A stretch of 64,000 nucleotides of DNA from Natronincola ferrireducens. Its GTDB lineage: Bacteria; Bacillota; Clostridia; Peptostreptococcales; Natronincolaceae. The stretch covers positions 33,585 through 97,584 of the forward strand of contig NZ_FNFP01000007.1 in the NCBI RefSeq assembly GCF_900100845.1, read 5' to 3'. Position numbers and translations under genes: made by a program. The notes beneath the pieces were generated by a model. The model ran no database searches, was not told where the DNA came from, and saw only the letters and a list, made by a program, of their open reading frames with translations. Numbering within the stretch: the first letter of the stretch is position 1; the number at the start of each line of letters is the position of its first letter. Below are positions 1-8,045 of this stretch, piece after piece.

Positions 1-1
1 T

Positions 2-115
2 TCCAATGGAGTCCGTAAAGAGTATGCAGACTTTAGCACCCCTGACAATACTGAAATGCAGCGGTTGAAGGATATCGCTTTAAGCAATGGATTTACCAAT
101 GTAATGATTGTATGA
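2..115 (+). CDS. C-terminal fragment of an unidentified protein (cut by window edge)
   Basis: An open frame enters from the left edge and ends in TGA at 113-115, leaving 37 residues that finish in NGFTNVMIV. The tail looks like the end of a SPOR-like or cell-wall protein, but the piece is too short to identify and I do not name a function. It runs in the same direction as the chromate transporter genes that follow after about 120 bases. Confidence 0.5.
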   Translation, partial: SNGVRKEYADFSTPDNTEMQRLKDIALSNGFTNVMIV

Positions 116-236
116 AAAGGCTTCGGTGAAAGTAATAAAAGGAAGCCCTACTTCTCTATATTACCTTTGTCAATTCTATTAAACTTCGATACAATAGAAT
201 ACAAGATAAAGGAATGAGGAAAGGAAGTTTTGTAGC

Positions 237-842
237 ATGAAGTATGAAAAAAGCAAATTTAAATTGCTTATAGATATATTTATGGTGTTTTTTAAAATAG
301 GACTTTTCACTTTTGGGGGAGGATATGCCATGATTCCCTTAATTGAAAAGGAAATGATAGCTAATAAAGCCTGGGTCAAAGAGGAGGAGATTATCGACAT
401 ATTTGCTGTATCACAGTCGATACCAGGGGCTATTGCCATTAACTCCTCTACATTTATAGGATATAAAATTGCTGGAATACCAGGAGCACTTGCGGCTACA
501 GCAGGAGTTGTAATTCCTTCTTTTATTATAATAACAATCATAGCAACCTTTTTCAGTAGGTTTCAGAACAATCCAATAGTCCAAGCCGCCTTTATAGGCA
601 TAAGGTCGGCGGTAGTAGCCCTCATACTCATGGCAGTTATCAAGATAGGAAAATCTTCTATAAAAGATAGATTAACTGCCTTAATCACAGTCCTTGCAGT
701 GATACTTGTAATTTTAATCAATGTCCATGCCATATTTGTGATAATAGGCGGTGCAGCAGCAGGTATTATCGTTTATTTATGGTGTCCTTCAAGGATAAAC
801 GGGACTTTAGAAAGGGAAGAAAAGAAATATGATATATCTTAA
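237..842 (+). CDS. Chromate transporter family protein, first half-size subunit
   Basis: A 201-residue membrane protein of the CHR family. It carries the family signature near residues 20-35 (KIGLFTFGGGYAMIPLIEKE) and the conserved SIPGAIAINSSTFIGY segment, followed by four to five hydrophobic segments. Half-length CHR proteins occur as pairs in many Firmicutes and are thought to work together as a carrier for chromate or a related oxyanion; the natural substrate is often unclear. A GGAAG ribosome site precedes the ATG. The last 14 bases overlap the start of the second subunit, so translation is probably coupled. Confidence 0.9.
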   Translation: MKYEKSKFKLLIDIFMVFFKIGLFTFGGGYAMIPLIEKEMIANKAWVKEEEIIDIFAVSQSIPGAIAINSSTFIGYKIAGIPGALAATAGVVIPSFIIITIIATFFSRFQNNPIVQAAFIGIRSAVVALILMAVIKIGKSSIKDRLTALITVLAVILVILINVHAIFVIIGGAAAGIIVYLWCPSRINGTLEREEKKYDIS

Positions 843-1413
843 ACTTCTGCTTACATTTATAAAGATAGGACTCTTTAGTTTTGGGGGAGGCTATGCTATG
901 ATACCTCTTATACAAAAGGAGATAGAGTCAAACGGGTGGCTTAGTCCTTCAGAATTTGTGGATATAATAGCCGTAGCCGAGATGACACCAGGGCCTATTG
1001 CAGTAAATTCTGCAACCTTTGTAGGATACAAGACTGCTGGATTCCTTGGAGGGGCTATAGCAACCGTGGGTGTTGCCATACCATCCCTTGTTCTAATTCT
1101 TTTTATATCAAAATACTTTTTCAAGTTTCAAAAACATCCTGTAAATACTGCGGTATTTTATGGAATCAGACCAGTTATTACAGGATTAATCATAACAGCA
1201 GCAGTGCTTGTAGCCGAGACATCTATATTAAAAGTGCCTTTATCAACTAATATTTTCAAGAACCTATTAATCAATCCCTTTAGTGTTATAGATATTGGAA
1301 GCATTGGAGTATTAGTTGCAACATTGATTGTTCTTATGAAGTTTAAAATACATCCTATACTTGTTATTATTGGTTCTGGAGTTATGGGTATAGTATTATT
1401 TTATATATTTTGA
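829..1413 (+). CDS. Chromate transporter family protein, second half-size subunit
   Basis: A 194-residue CHR-family partner of the upstream gene, starting inside its 3' end. It repeats the same signatures (KIGLFSFGGGYAMIPL near residue 10 and MTPGPIAVNSATFVGY near residue 55) with several membrane segments. The two half-proteins probably form a heterodimer with inverted topology, as described for short CHR pairs. A hairpin with a T-rich tail follows about 85 bases downstream, so the pair looks like a two-gene unit. Confidence 0.9.
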   Translation: MIYLKLLLTFIKIGLFSFGGGYAMIPLIQKEIESNGWLSPSEFVDIIAVAEMTPGPIAVNSATFVGYKTAGFLGGAIATVGVAIPSLVLILFISKYFFKFQKHPVNTAVFYGIRPVITGLIITAAVLVAETSILKVPLSTNIFKNLLINPFSVIDIGSIGVLVATLIVLMKFKIHPILVIIGSGVMGIVLFYIF

Positions 1414-1497
1414 TGGAATTATTGAAAAATATTAGGAAAGTATAAATGAAATGATAGGAGAAGATAAAATAAGTGGTTTTATCGATCCATATAAATG

Positions 1498-1530
1498 GGC
1501 TACTAAAACTTGGTAGCCTATTTTATTCTA
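1498..1530 (+). terminator. Intrinsic terminator after the chromate transporter pair
   Basis: Six-base arms GGCTAC (1498-1503) and GTAGCC (1513-1518) enclose a 9-base loop and are followed by TATTTTATT. It is the first such structure after the chrA-like pair. The rest of the 1414-1827 gap holds only this hairpin and the one at 1631. Confidence 0.6.
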
Positions 1531-1630
1531 TAACCAAATATACACGGCAAATCAAATAACATGGCGATATTTGTTTATTTATCCTTTAACAAAAGGTATA
1601 ATAATAGATAACAACTATAAAATGAGACTT

Positions 1631-1662
1631 AATTCGGAGGGAGTTTTTACTCCCTCTGAATT
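1631..1662. repeat. Strong 13-bp inverted repeat of unknown role
   Basis: Arms AATTCGGAGGGAG (1631-1643) and CTCCCTCTGAATT (1650-1662) pair with a single G-U wobble around a 6-base loop. About 90 bases of unusually structured, more GC-rich sequence follow, including a second small stem near 1700. No gene lies to its left for 200 bases. It might be a terminator, a small RNA, or the end of a decayed IS200/IS605-type element; none can be shown from sequence alone. Confidence 0.5.
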
Positions 1663-1827
1663 GTAGCCGAATTTACTTCGAGGATATAGTGCTTGATCTG
1701 CCGCTTAAGAAGTGGGAGTCTTAGCAATACACCGAAGGATAAACAGGATGATAAAAATAAATGGAAAAAAGCTTGTGGGAATAAAAAAGATATATTAGCT
1801 GATGGGGGATAATAAGGAGGTGAATTT

Positions 1828-2034
1828 ATGGATAAAAGAGATGAGCAATATGAAGAAGATAAACGCAAAATAGAAGAATATACAAAAAATCCAATGATTA
1901 ATTTAGCGGATTCAATAAACCGTTCAATGATAGGTGATTTAAATGGATTAACAAAGGGTGGATTTGTTAATAAACTTATTACTACAATTATAATTATTGG
2001 AATATTATTTCTTTTTTCTCGAGGTTCCAATTAA
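1828..2034 (+). CDS. Small membrane protein, DUF6366-like
   Basis: A 68-residue protein with a charged N-terminal half (NPMINLADSINRSMIGDLNG near residues 20-42) and one C-terminal membrane helix rich in isoleucine. The order charged region, NP-x-x-NL-x-D-x-x-N-R motif, then one helix resembles small Firmicute proteins grouped as DUF6366, from memory. A very strong ribosome site (AAGGAGGTG) sits 7 bases before the ATG. Function is unknown. Confidence 0.7.
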   Translation: MDKRDEQYEEDKRKIEEYTKNPMINLADSINRSMIGDLNGLTKGGFVNKLITTIIIIGILFLFSRGSN

Positions 2035-2035
2035 T

Positions 2036-2251
2036 TCAAATCATAATCCCAGTAAATTTTTTCATCCAAATTTTTATTGGGTTTTCTTTATTGCCACCCT
2101 TTAAGTAAACCCATCGATAAATAACACATCCCCATAATGAACCTATCAGTATTGTTATATATAGTTCCAATTTCTTTAGTTTTTTTCCTTTATACCCATC
2201 AAAAATGTCTAAAATAAGTACAATAGATAGGTGGAGATCATTATTTAGCAA
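2036..2251 (-). CDS. Doubtful small ORF with one membrane segment
   Basis: A 71-codon open frame running toward the DUF6366-like gene. It would start with TTG and I see no convincing ribosome site. The translation has one plausible hydrophobic stretch (YITILIGSLWGCVIYRW) and ordinary residue use, so it may be a remnant of a longer membrane-protein gene. I recognise no family. Confidence 0.2.
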   Translation of the reverse strand: MLNNDLHLSIVLILDIFDGYKGKKLKKLELYITILIGSLWGCVIYRWVYLKGGNKENPIKIWMKKFTGIMI

Positions 2252-2421
2252 GAGGACTTTCTGTACATTTATTATAAAAAATATTCAATATACTTGAGTT
2301 GCAGTATCTTTACATATATAATTACTTAGTAGGCAAATTTACTTATTTGATACCATAATCATTTTATAAAATGGTATAACCTATCAAGCATGGTAGTTAG
2401 TATTTACTGGGAGTGATAATA

Positions 2422-2814
2422 ATGAACTGGTTAAGAAAGCTTATGATTGGAAGATATGGAGGGGATCAGCTCTCTATTTTTTTACTTGTATTATCTATGA
2501 TTTTAACATTGATAAGCCGAATTGTTAGAATACCAATATTAATTACCATAAGTTATGTACCTTTATTTATAGCTGTCTATAGAATATTTTCAAGGAACCT
2601 ACAAAAACGTAGGATGGAGAATTATAGGTTTGCCATATTTGTAAGTCCTATTTATTCTAAGTTAAAACAAGTTCAAAGCACTATCAAAGGTTTAAAAACC
2701 CATAGATATTATAGATGTACTAAGTGCAAGGCTATGTTGAGGGTTCCAAAGGGTAAAGGAAAAATCCTCATAACATGCCCCAAGTGTAAAGATAAGTTCA
2801 CTAGAAAGACCTAA
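2422..2814 (+). CDS. Membrane protein with C-terminal zinc ribbon
   Basis: A 130-residue protein with two membrane helices at about residues 17-55, a basic linker, and a C-terminal zinc ribbon made of two CxxC knuckles (CTKCK near residue 98 and CPKCK near residue 121) separated by a short basic loop. Proteins of this layout are widespread in Clostridia with no assigned role; the ribbon may bind RNA, DNA or a partner at the membrane. I chose the ATG at 2422 because GGAG lies 8 bases upstream; a GTG nine bases earlier sits inside that ribosome site. Confidence 0.8.
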   Translation: MNWLRKLMIGRYGGDQLSIFLLVLSMILTLISRIVRIPILITISYVPLFIAVYRIFSRNLQKRRMENYRFAIFVSPIYSKLKQVQSTIKGLKTHRYYRCTKCKAMLRVPKGKGKILITCPKCKDKFTRKT

Positions 2815-2864
2815 TCAGACTAGCCTTCAGCTAAGCTTAAGGCCATAAGGAGAGGTAACTGTAG

Positions 2865-3626
2865 ATGAGGTTAATCAAAAAGATTTTAGGTAAAATTTTA
2901 TATGGAATAGCCAAGGTACTAGGTATCATAATCGACAGTTTAATACAGCTAATTGAGAATATGGTGCTGTTTGTAGGAAGTTTTTTTAAAGGCTGTCTAG
3001 CTTTAGTGAGTATGGGTGGATGTTTGGTTTTTTTACTATTTGCTAATTTAGGCTTGAGGATATTGATGAATCCTGTAGGGTTATCTACTATACTATTTTT
3101 ATTGACATTTTTAATGGTTGGGGGTAAATTTGTATATTATTTGAAATACTTAAAATATATTACAACGGAGTTTCTATTTAATACTGCCAATTACCTTATG
3201 GATGGAACAAATTATCAATATAAAGCCTTTAATGAATATAAAGCAGCCTACAAAAAAGCAGAAGAGGAGAAACTAAGAGAACAACAACGTCGTTATTATG
3301 AACAACAAAGAAAATGGGAAGAACGTTTTAAACAACAATGGTATCAACAAAATCACCAAAGTAGTCAAGGAACCTATGGTGGTTATGGTCATGGGTTTGT
3401 AAACCCCAATATTGAGTTTAAAAATAAGTATGAGAGAAGCTGTGATGTTATAGGAGTAGCCTATGATGCAGATAAATCCCAAATTAAAAGTGCCTATAGA
3501 AAAAAGGCAAAAGAGTACCATCCAGACTTAAGCAAAGCTCCTAATGCAACAGAGATTTTTCAAGGGATTACTGCTGCATATGAGTTTCTAAATGATGACA
3601 ATATACAACGGTATAAAAACATATAA
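2865..3626 (+). CDS. Membrane-anchored J-domain protein
   Basis: A 253-residue protein. Residues 1-30 are amphipathic; two strong membrane helices lie at about 33-60 and 68-92. A charged, glutamine-rich coiled-coil-like linker (about 120-165) leads to a C-terminal J-domain (about 185-250) with the diagnostic HPD triad in KEYHPDLSKA. J-domains stimulate the ATPase of Hsp70/DnaK, so this protein probably recruits DnaK to the membrane face. AGGAGAGG precedes the ATG. It follows the zinc-ribbon gene by 50 bases and may be co-transcribed. Confidence 0.85.
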   Translation: MRLIKKILGKILYGIAKVLGIIIDSLIQLIENMVLFVGSFFKGCLALVSMGGCLVFLLFANLGLRILMNPVGLSTILFLLTFLMVGGKFVYYLKYLKYITTEFLFNTANYLMDGTNYQYKAFNEYKAAYKKAEEEKLREQQRRYYEQQRKWEERFKQQWYQQNHQSSQGTYGGYGHGFVNPNIEFKNKYERSCDVIGVAYDADKSQIKSAYRKKAKEYHPDLSKAPNATEIFQGITAAYEFLNDDNIQRYKNI

Positions 3627-3640
3627 ATAGTTATTGAGAG

Positions 3641-3669
3641 AAGGGGGGACATAACATTTGTCCCCCCTT
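3641..3669 (+). terminator. Perfect GC-rich hairpin after the J-domain gene
   Basis: Eleven-base perfect arms (3641-3651 and 3659-3669) with a 7-base loop, directly after the J-domain stop codon. The T-tract is weak, so termination may be partial, but position and stem strength fit a terminator. Confidence 0.6.
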
Positions 3670-3760
3670 GAACATAGAGGTTAAATTTTTATTAATCACA
3701 AAATATACTTTAGAACTTGGATAGTAGACTATACTATTTTTAGATTGCTATGCTAATCAG

Positions 3761-3862
3761 CTACTTATTCCCTGTAGTAGCAACTATATACGAAATCCCA
3801 TCTAGGTAATCATTTCTTTGTCTGGTCGACAATATTTCCTGTGATAGTTTTTTAATGTCCAT
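3761..3862 (-). CDS. Short ORF downstream of bioY, possibly a bioB-start remnant
   Basis: A 33-codon frame 50 bases after the bioY stop, on the same strand, with GAGGAAG eight bases before its ATG. It begins MDIKKLSQEIL, which resembles the first residues of biotin synthase BioB; bioB often follows bioY in Clostridia. The rest (to TTGNK) does not match BioB, so it is either a small protein or the stump of a deleted bioB. Inference only. Confidence 0.35.
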   Translation of the reverse strand: MDIKKLSQEILSTRQRNDYLDGISYIVATTGNK

Positions 3863-3913
3863 AGTAGCTTCCTCTTTTCCCTCAAATATTAAGTGATTAA
3901 GGCTTTGTATAAA

Positions 3914-4459
3914 TTATAGATATCCAGCTCTTTGTACCTGTTTTTTTATTGTGGTTCCTAAGGAAGCTGCAATTCCAATCTTTACAATGTCTCCCATGAT
4001 GTATGGAATTACACCTGCAGATAAAGCTGCTTTGAAAGTCATATTTGCCTGATATGCTAACCAGGCTGTACCTAAGACGTAAGTGACAATTGTTCCAATC
4101 ACCATGCCTAATACATACATATGGATTTTGTTTGGAAATTTATCCACAAAGAAGCCGGCGATCAACGCCATAAAGATGAAACCAATCAGGTATCCACCAG
4201 TTGGACCTAACAACTTAGCAGGACCCGATGAAAAACTTGAAAAAACAGGCATACCTACAAATCCAAGCATAAGGTAAACTAAGTAGCTGACAGTTCCTTT
4301 TCTCCAGCCAAGTATAATAACGGAAAAATAAATAGCAAGGTTTGTAAAGGAAATTGGAACTGGTGAAATGGGAATTGCAATAGAAAGTGGTCCCAAAATA
4401 CAGGTAACCGCAGTCATAACACTGATTAGAGTAAGAGTAATTGTTTTTTGTTTTTTCAT
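3914..4459 (-). CDS. bioY: Biotin transporter S component BioY
   Basis: A 181-residue membrane protein with six hydrophobic segments. It shows BioY hallmarks: an N-terminal ISVMTAVTCILGPLSIAIP-type helix, PISFTNLAIYFSV, and GPTGGYLIGFIFMALIAGF in the centre. BioY is the substrate-binding subunit of an ECF-type biotin importer; it uses the shared EcfAAT module encoded elsewhere, or works alone. The gene is preceded by a textbook promoter overlapping a BirA operator, so it should be repressed when biotin is plentiful. Confidence 0.93.
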   Translation of the reverse strand: MKKQKTITLTLISVMTAVTCILGPLSIAIPISPVPISFTNLAIYFSVIILGWRKGTVSYLVYLMLGFVGMPVFSSFSSGPAKLLGPTGGYLIGFIFMALIAGFFVDKFPNKIHMYVLGMVIGTIVTYVLGTAWLAYQANMTFKAALSAGVIPYIMGDIVKIGIAASLGTTIKKQVQRAGYL

Positions 4460-4505
4460 AATGCCATCCTTTCTTGTATATATATGAGTTATTCATTTGT
4501 ATGTA

Positions 4506-4534
4506 ATTATATTTTATACGAACAGAATTGTCAA
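4506..4534 (-). promoter_or_regulatory. Consensus sigma-A promoter of bioY
   Basis: Reading the minus strand: TTGACA (4534-4529), a 17-base spacer, then TATAAT (4511-4506). Both hexamers match the consensus exactly. The -35 lies inside one half of the BirA operator. Confidence 0.85.
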
Positions 4535-4559
4535 CCTGTTAAATTATATAGGTTTACTA
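4528..4559. promoter_or_regulatory. BirA (biotin repressor) operator of bioY
   Basis: Half-sites TTGTCAACC (4528-4536) and GGTTTACTA (4551-4559) are separated by 14 bases. This matches the known Firmicute BirA box (TTGTAAACC, 14-15 bases, GGTTTACAA) with two to three mismatches. It covers the bioY -35, so a biotinyl-AMP-loaded BirA dimer would block RNA polymerase. Confidence 0.8.
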
Positions 4560-4645
4560 ATAATGCGATTGTGAAAATGTATTTGCATATGAATACAAAA
4601 AAAGGCTACTATAGGATTTTATAAAAGAAATGGATTTTGTATAAT

Positions 4646-4714
4646 TAGTCATGGTCAATAGCACCTTAGTTAGTATGAGTGTGGTAATTATATTAAACCA
4701 CAGGTTGATGACTA
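4646..4714. repeat. Nested inverted repeats between bioY and the peptide operon
   Basis: Outer arms TAGTCAT (4646-4652) and ATGACTA (4708-4714) enclose inner arms GTGGT (4681-4685) and ACCAC (4697-4701). The 69-base unit could fold into a branched RNA or be a protein-binding site. It lies about 290 bases upstream of the aminotransferase start. I do not recognise it as a known riboswitch. Confidence 0.4.
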
Positions 4715-4901
4715 TTTTGATGAACACCTTTAAAAATATTTAATTTTAAAGCTATTGAAGATTTCTGAATTCTTTTTTTAGATCAATATCCTATTGTATC
4801 AATTAATTCCATATGGTAAACTAATAAACAATTAAATTTGTAAATTTATATCGAATAATGAATATATATGCAATATATAACATATATATAAATCGCTTAC
4901 A

Positions 4902-4946
4902 AATACAATACAATACAATACAATACAATACAATACAATACAATAC
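4902..4946 (+). repeat. Pentanucleotide tandem repeat, AATAC x 9
   Basis: Nine perfect copies of AATAC, ending 54 bases before the aminotransferase ATG. Every unit junction contains TACAAT, a passable -10 hexamer, and a TTACAA lies just left of the array. Tracts like this change length by slipped-strand replication, so the array could tune expression of the peptide operon. The array itself is certain; the regulatory role is inference. Confidence 0.95.
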
Positions 4947-5000
4947 AAACATTATTCTATAGAAAGTTTTATTACTACATATAGGCAAAGGAGAATTATA

Positions 5001-6224
5001 ATGAACAATAAAATGAGAGAGGCATTTCAGAAAATTGATGGAGGATTATTCTCATCAGTATCAAAGGCAGATGTAGGTGATGCTTATGATAATATGCAGA
5101 AGGATGGAGTTAGACTAATGGCATGGGCAGACCCATTTTATCCAGATTCATCGATTCCAGAGCATGTTAAAAAGGCCACCATAAAAGTAATAGAAAATGG
5201 ATTTTCAAGTCATTATACTGTTCCTATTGGAAATATGGTACTAAAACAAGAGATATCAAAGAAGTTATTAAAATACAATGGTATAAAAGCAGATCCAAAG
5301 AGAAATATTTTAATTACTCCTGGTTCTGATTCAGGATTATTTTATGCTATGCTTCCATTTGTACAGAATGGTGATGAGATTATGATTGTAGACCCTAGCT
5401 ATCCCAACAATTTTCAGAATACTGACATATTGGGTGGTGTAATAGTTAGAGTACCAGTTTATGAGGAGAATAATTTTCAATTAAATATTAATGAGTTCAA
5501 GAAAAGACTTACAGATAAGACCAAAATGGTAGTGTTAACCAATCCAAACAATCCTACTACTACTGTATATAGAAGAGAGTGTTTAGAACAGCTTAGGGAT
5601 TTTATTGTAGAGAATGATCTGATACTTGTAGTTGATCAGGCATTTGAAATGCCAGTTTTTGATGATATAGAAATGGTAACTGTAGCAGCCCTTGAGGGCA
5701 TGTGGGAGAGAACATTAACAGTATTTTCACTTTCTAAAGGAATGGGACTTAGTGGATACAGAGTTGGATATATAGTGGCAGATGATAAAATCATGGATAA
5801 GCTGTATGCAGCTACAGTTTCAGTGTTAGGTGCTACAAATACAGCTGCTCAGATCGGATGCATAGAAGCCATGAAAGATGACAGTTTCCTAGAAGAGTAC
5901 TTTAAAGTACATCTTGAAAGAAGAGATATGGTTTATAACCTTTTAAAGGATGTGCCTGGGATAGTTGTCCATAAATCAGAATCAGGATTCTTATCTTGGA
6001 TTAATGTTTCAAAGCTTGGTTCATCACAGGAAATAGTTGATTATCTTATAAAAGAAGCCAAGGTAGCAGTAAATATTGGTGAACCATATGGTCTCCAAGG
6101 AGAGGGATATATAAGAATTGTACATGGAGTTTTGGGAAGTACTGATGATTTAAGAGGCTGTATAGAAGATATAAAAAAGGCATTGACAAAGCTTGCATAT
6201 TCTAAAGGATATAAAGGGGTGTAA
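5001..6224 (+). CDS. PLP-dependent class I/II aminotransferase
   Basis: A 407-residue fold-type I aminotransferase. Visible motifs: the substrate-side N-terminal region DPFYPDSS, the cofactor loop TPGSDSGL near residue 108, NPNNPTTT near 180, and the Schiff-base lysine in SLSKGMGLSGYRVGYI near 248. It makes or removes amino groups between an amino acid and a keto acid; the exact substrate cannot be read off. Its position at the head of a peptide importer and peptidase operon suggests it deaminates amino acids released from imported peptides. AAAGGAG lies 10 bases before the ATG; the next gene begins 3 bases after the stop. Confidence 0.9.
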   Translation: MNNKMREAFQKIDGGLFSSVSKADVGDAYDNMQKDGVRLMAWADPFYPDSSIPEHVKKATIKVIENGFSSHYTVPIGNMVLKQEISKKLLKYNGIKADPKRNILITPGSDSGLFYAMLPFVQNGDEIMIVDPSYPNNFQNTDILGGVIVRVPVYEENNFQLNINEFKKRLTDKTKMVVLTNPNNPTTTVYRRECLEQLRDFIVENDLILVVDQAFEMPVFDDIEMVTVAALEGMWERTLTVFSLSKGMGLSGYRVGYIVADDKIMDKLYAATVSVLGATNTAAQIGCIEAMKDDSFLEEYFKVHLERRDMVYNLLKDVPGIVVHKSESGFLSWINVSKLGSSQEIVDYLIKEAKVAVNIGEPYGLQGEGYIRIVHGVLGSTDDLRGCIEDIKKALTKLAYSKGYKGV

Positions 6225-6227
6225 AAG

Positions 6228-7187
6228 TTGTTAAAATATATAGGTAAAAGACTATTGATGATGTTACCTGTTATACTTGGTGTTATTTTTATAGTATTTA
6301 CAATAATGTATTTAACCCCTGGCGATCCAGCAAGATTAATTCTTGGTGAGAACGCAACACAGGAAGCAGTAGAAGCATTAAGAGAAGACTTAGGCTTAAA
6401 TGATTCATATTTTGTGCAGTTAGTTAGATATGTAAAAAATGTTGTATTCAAATTTGATTTAGGCAAGTCTTACAATACAGGAAAACCAGTTCTAAATGAG
6501 CTTGTTGAGCGTTTCCCTATAACGTTGAAGTTAGCATTTTATTCGGTTTTTATATCTACCGTTTTAGGCATAACCATGGGTATCGTATCAGCTACAAGAC
6601 AGTATTCAATATTTGACAAGGCTGCAACAGCCATATCACTGGTAGGAGTTTCCATGCCAAACTTCTGGCAGGGGCTTATGTCAGTAATTTTCTTTTCAGT
6701 AATGCTGGGATGGCTACCGGCCTCAGGTTCATACGGACCCAAATACTGGATTTTACCAGCCATTACTTTAGGTACAAGTAGTGCTGCAACTATCATGCGT
6801 ATGACAAGATCAAGTTTATTAGAGGTTATAAGGCAGGATTATATAAGAACAGCTAGAGCAAAAGGACAGAAGGAATCTATAGTAATATGGGTACATGCCC
6901 TTAAGAATGCACTGATACCAGTAGTTACAGTAATAGGTATGCAGTTTGGAGCTTTATTAGGAGGCTCTATACTCGTAGAATCAGTATTCGCTATTCCTGG
7001 TATAGGTAAATATATAATAGATGCAATCAAGATACGTGATAATATGATTATTCAAGGTGGAGTACTGTTTTTGGCTATATCATTTAGTTTTGTTAATTTA
7101 TTTGTAGACATTTTATATGGATACATAGACCCAAGAATCAAATCACAGTACAAAACTATAAAGAAGGGAGCAGCTCACAGTGAATAA
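6228..7187 (+). CDS. Peptide ABC transporter permease, DppB/OppB type
   Basis: A 319-residue permease starting with TTG three bases after the aminotransferase. It has the DppB-type N-terminal helix followed by YLTPGDPA, then the binding-protein-dependent transport fold with the EAA loop (RTARAKGQ, near residue 210) that docks onto the ATPases. It forms half of the membrane channel for peptides with the next gene, which it overlaps by 8 bases. Confidence 0.92.
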   Translation: MLKYIGKRLLMMLPVILGVIFIVFTIMYLTPGDPARLILGENATQEAVEALREDLGLNDSYFVQLVRYVKNVVFKFDLGKSYNTGKPVLNELVERFPITLKLAFYSVFISTVLGITMGIVSATRQYSIFDKAATAISLVGVSMPNFWQGLMSVIFFSVMLGWLPASGSYGPKYWILPAITLGTSSAATIMRMTRSSLLEVIRQDYIRTARAKGQKESIVIWVHALKNALIPVVTVIGMQFGALLGGSILVESVFAIPGIGKYIIDAIKIRDNMIIQGGVLFLAISFSFVNLFVDILYGYIDPRIKSQYKTIKKGAAHSE

Positions 7188-8034
7188 CAGAAAAAACAGT
7201 TTATGGAGTGATGCATGGACAAGACTGGTTCATAACAAATCAGCTATGCTGTCTCTGATAGTATTGCTAGTAATGGTATTGAGTGCTGTATTTGCTGATT
7301 TTATTGCACCCTATCCATATGATCTTCAGAATTATGAAAAAACATTTCAGTTTCCAAATGCACAGCATTGGTTAGGAACCGACAATTTTGGAAGAGATAT
7401 ATTAAGTAGAATTATTTATGGAAGCAGAATTTCTTTATTAGTTGGATTTGCTTCTGTAGGGGCTTCAATTGTATTTGGAGGTTTGTTAGGAGCTATCTCA
7501 GGGTATTACGGCAACAAAATAGATAATGTAATCATGAGAGCTATGGATATTCTTATGGCCATACCAGGAATGCTTCTTGCCATATCTATAGCAGCGGCAT
7601 TGAAGCCAGGACTACTTAACCTAGTTCTTGCCATATCTATCGGAGGTGTACCTAGTTACGCTAGAGTTGTAAGATCATCGGTTCTTACTATAAAGGATCA
7701 GGAATTTGTGGAGTCAGCTCGTTGTATAGGAGCTTCCGATACTAGAATAATATTAAAGCATATTGTACCGAACTGTATGGCACCAATAATTGTACAGGCT
7801 ACACTGGGAGTAGCAGGAGCTATACTTTCAGCATCAGCACTTAGCTTTTTAGGACTTGGTATTCAGCCACCTACACCAGAGTGGGGCTCAATGCTTTCAA
7901 GTGCTCGTCAGTTTATAAGAGATTACTGGCATATGACGACTTTCCCTGGACTTGCCATAATGATAACTATCTATGCATTAAATGTGCTGGGGGATGGACT
8001 AAGAGACGCTCTTGATCCAAGATTAAAAAATTAA
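7180..8034 (+). CDS. Peptide ABC transporter permease, DppC/OppC type
   Basis: A 284-residue permease with a GTG start that overlaps the 3' end of the DppB-like gene. The DppC-type N-terminal helix is followed by the marker HWLGTDNFGRDILSRIIYGSR near residue 60-80 and by the ATPase-contact loop (VESARCIGAS near 185). It pairs with the previous gene to form the peptide channel in the cytoplasmic membrane. Confidence 0.92.
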   Translation: MNNRKNSLWSDAWTRLVHNKSAMLSLIVLLVMVLSAVFADFIAPYPYDLQNYEKTFQFPNAQHWLGTDNFGRDILSRIIYGSRISLLVGFASVGASIVFGGLLGAISGYYGNKIDNVIMRAMDILMAIPGMLLAISIAAALKPGLLNLVLAISIGGVPSYARVVRSSVLTIKDQEFVESARCIGASDTRIILKHIVPNCMAPIIVQATLGVAGAILSASALSFLGLGIQPPTPEWGSMLSSARQFIRDYWHMTTFPGLAIMITIYALNVLGDGLRDALDPRLKN

Positions 8035-8045
8035 GGAGTGTTACT

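Noticed and set aside
3700..3900. Whole bioB gene after bioY
   Set aside because: Only about 11 residues resemble BioB; the radical-SAM CxxxCxxC motif is absent, so no bioB can be called.
4750..4775. Possible CodY box (ATTTCTGAATTC) upstream of the peptide operon
   Set aside because: About five mismatches from the consensus outside the TTCTGAA core; too weak to claim.
4902..4946. Tandem repeats as a possible CRISPR array
   Set aside because: The units are 5 bases with no spacers and no cas genes are near; it is a simple microsatellite.
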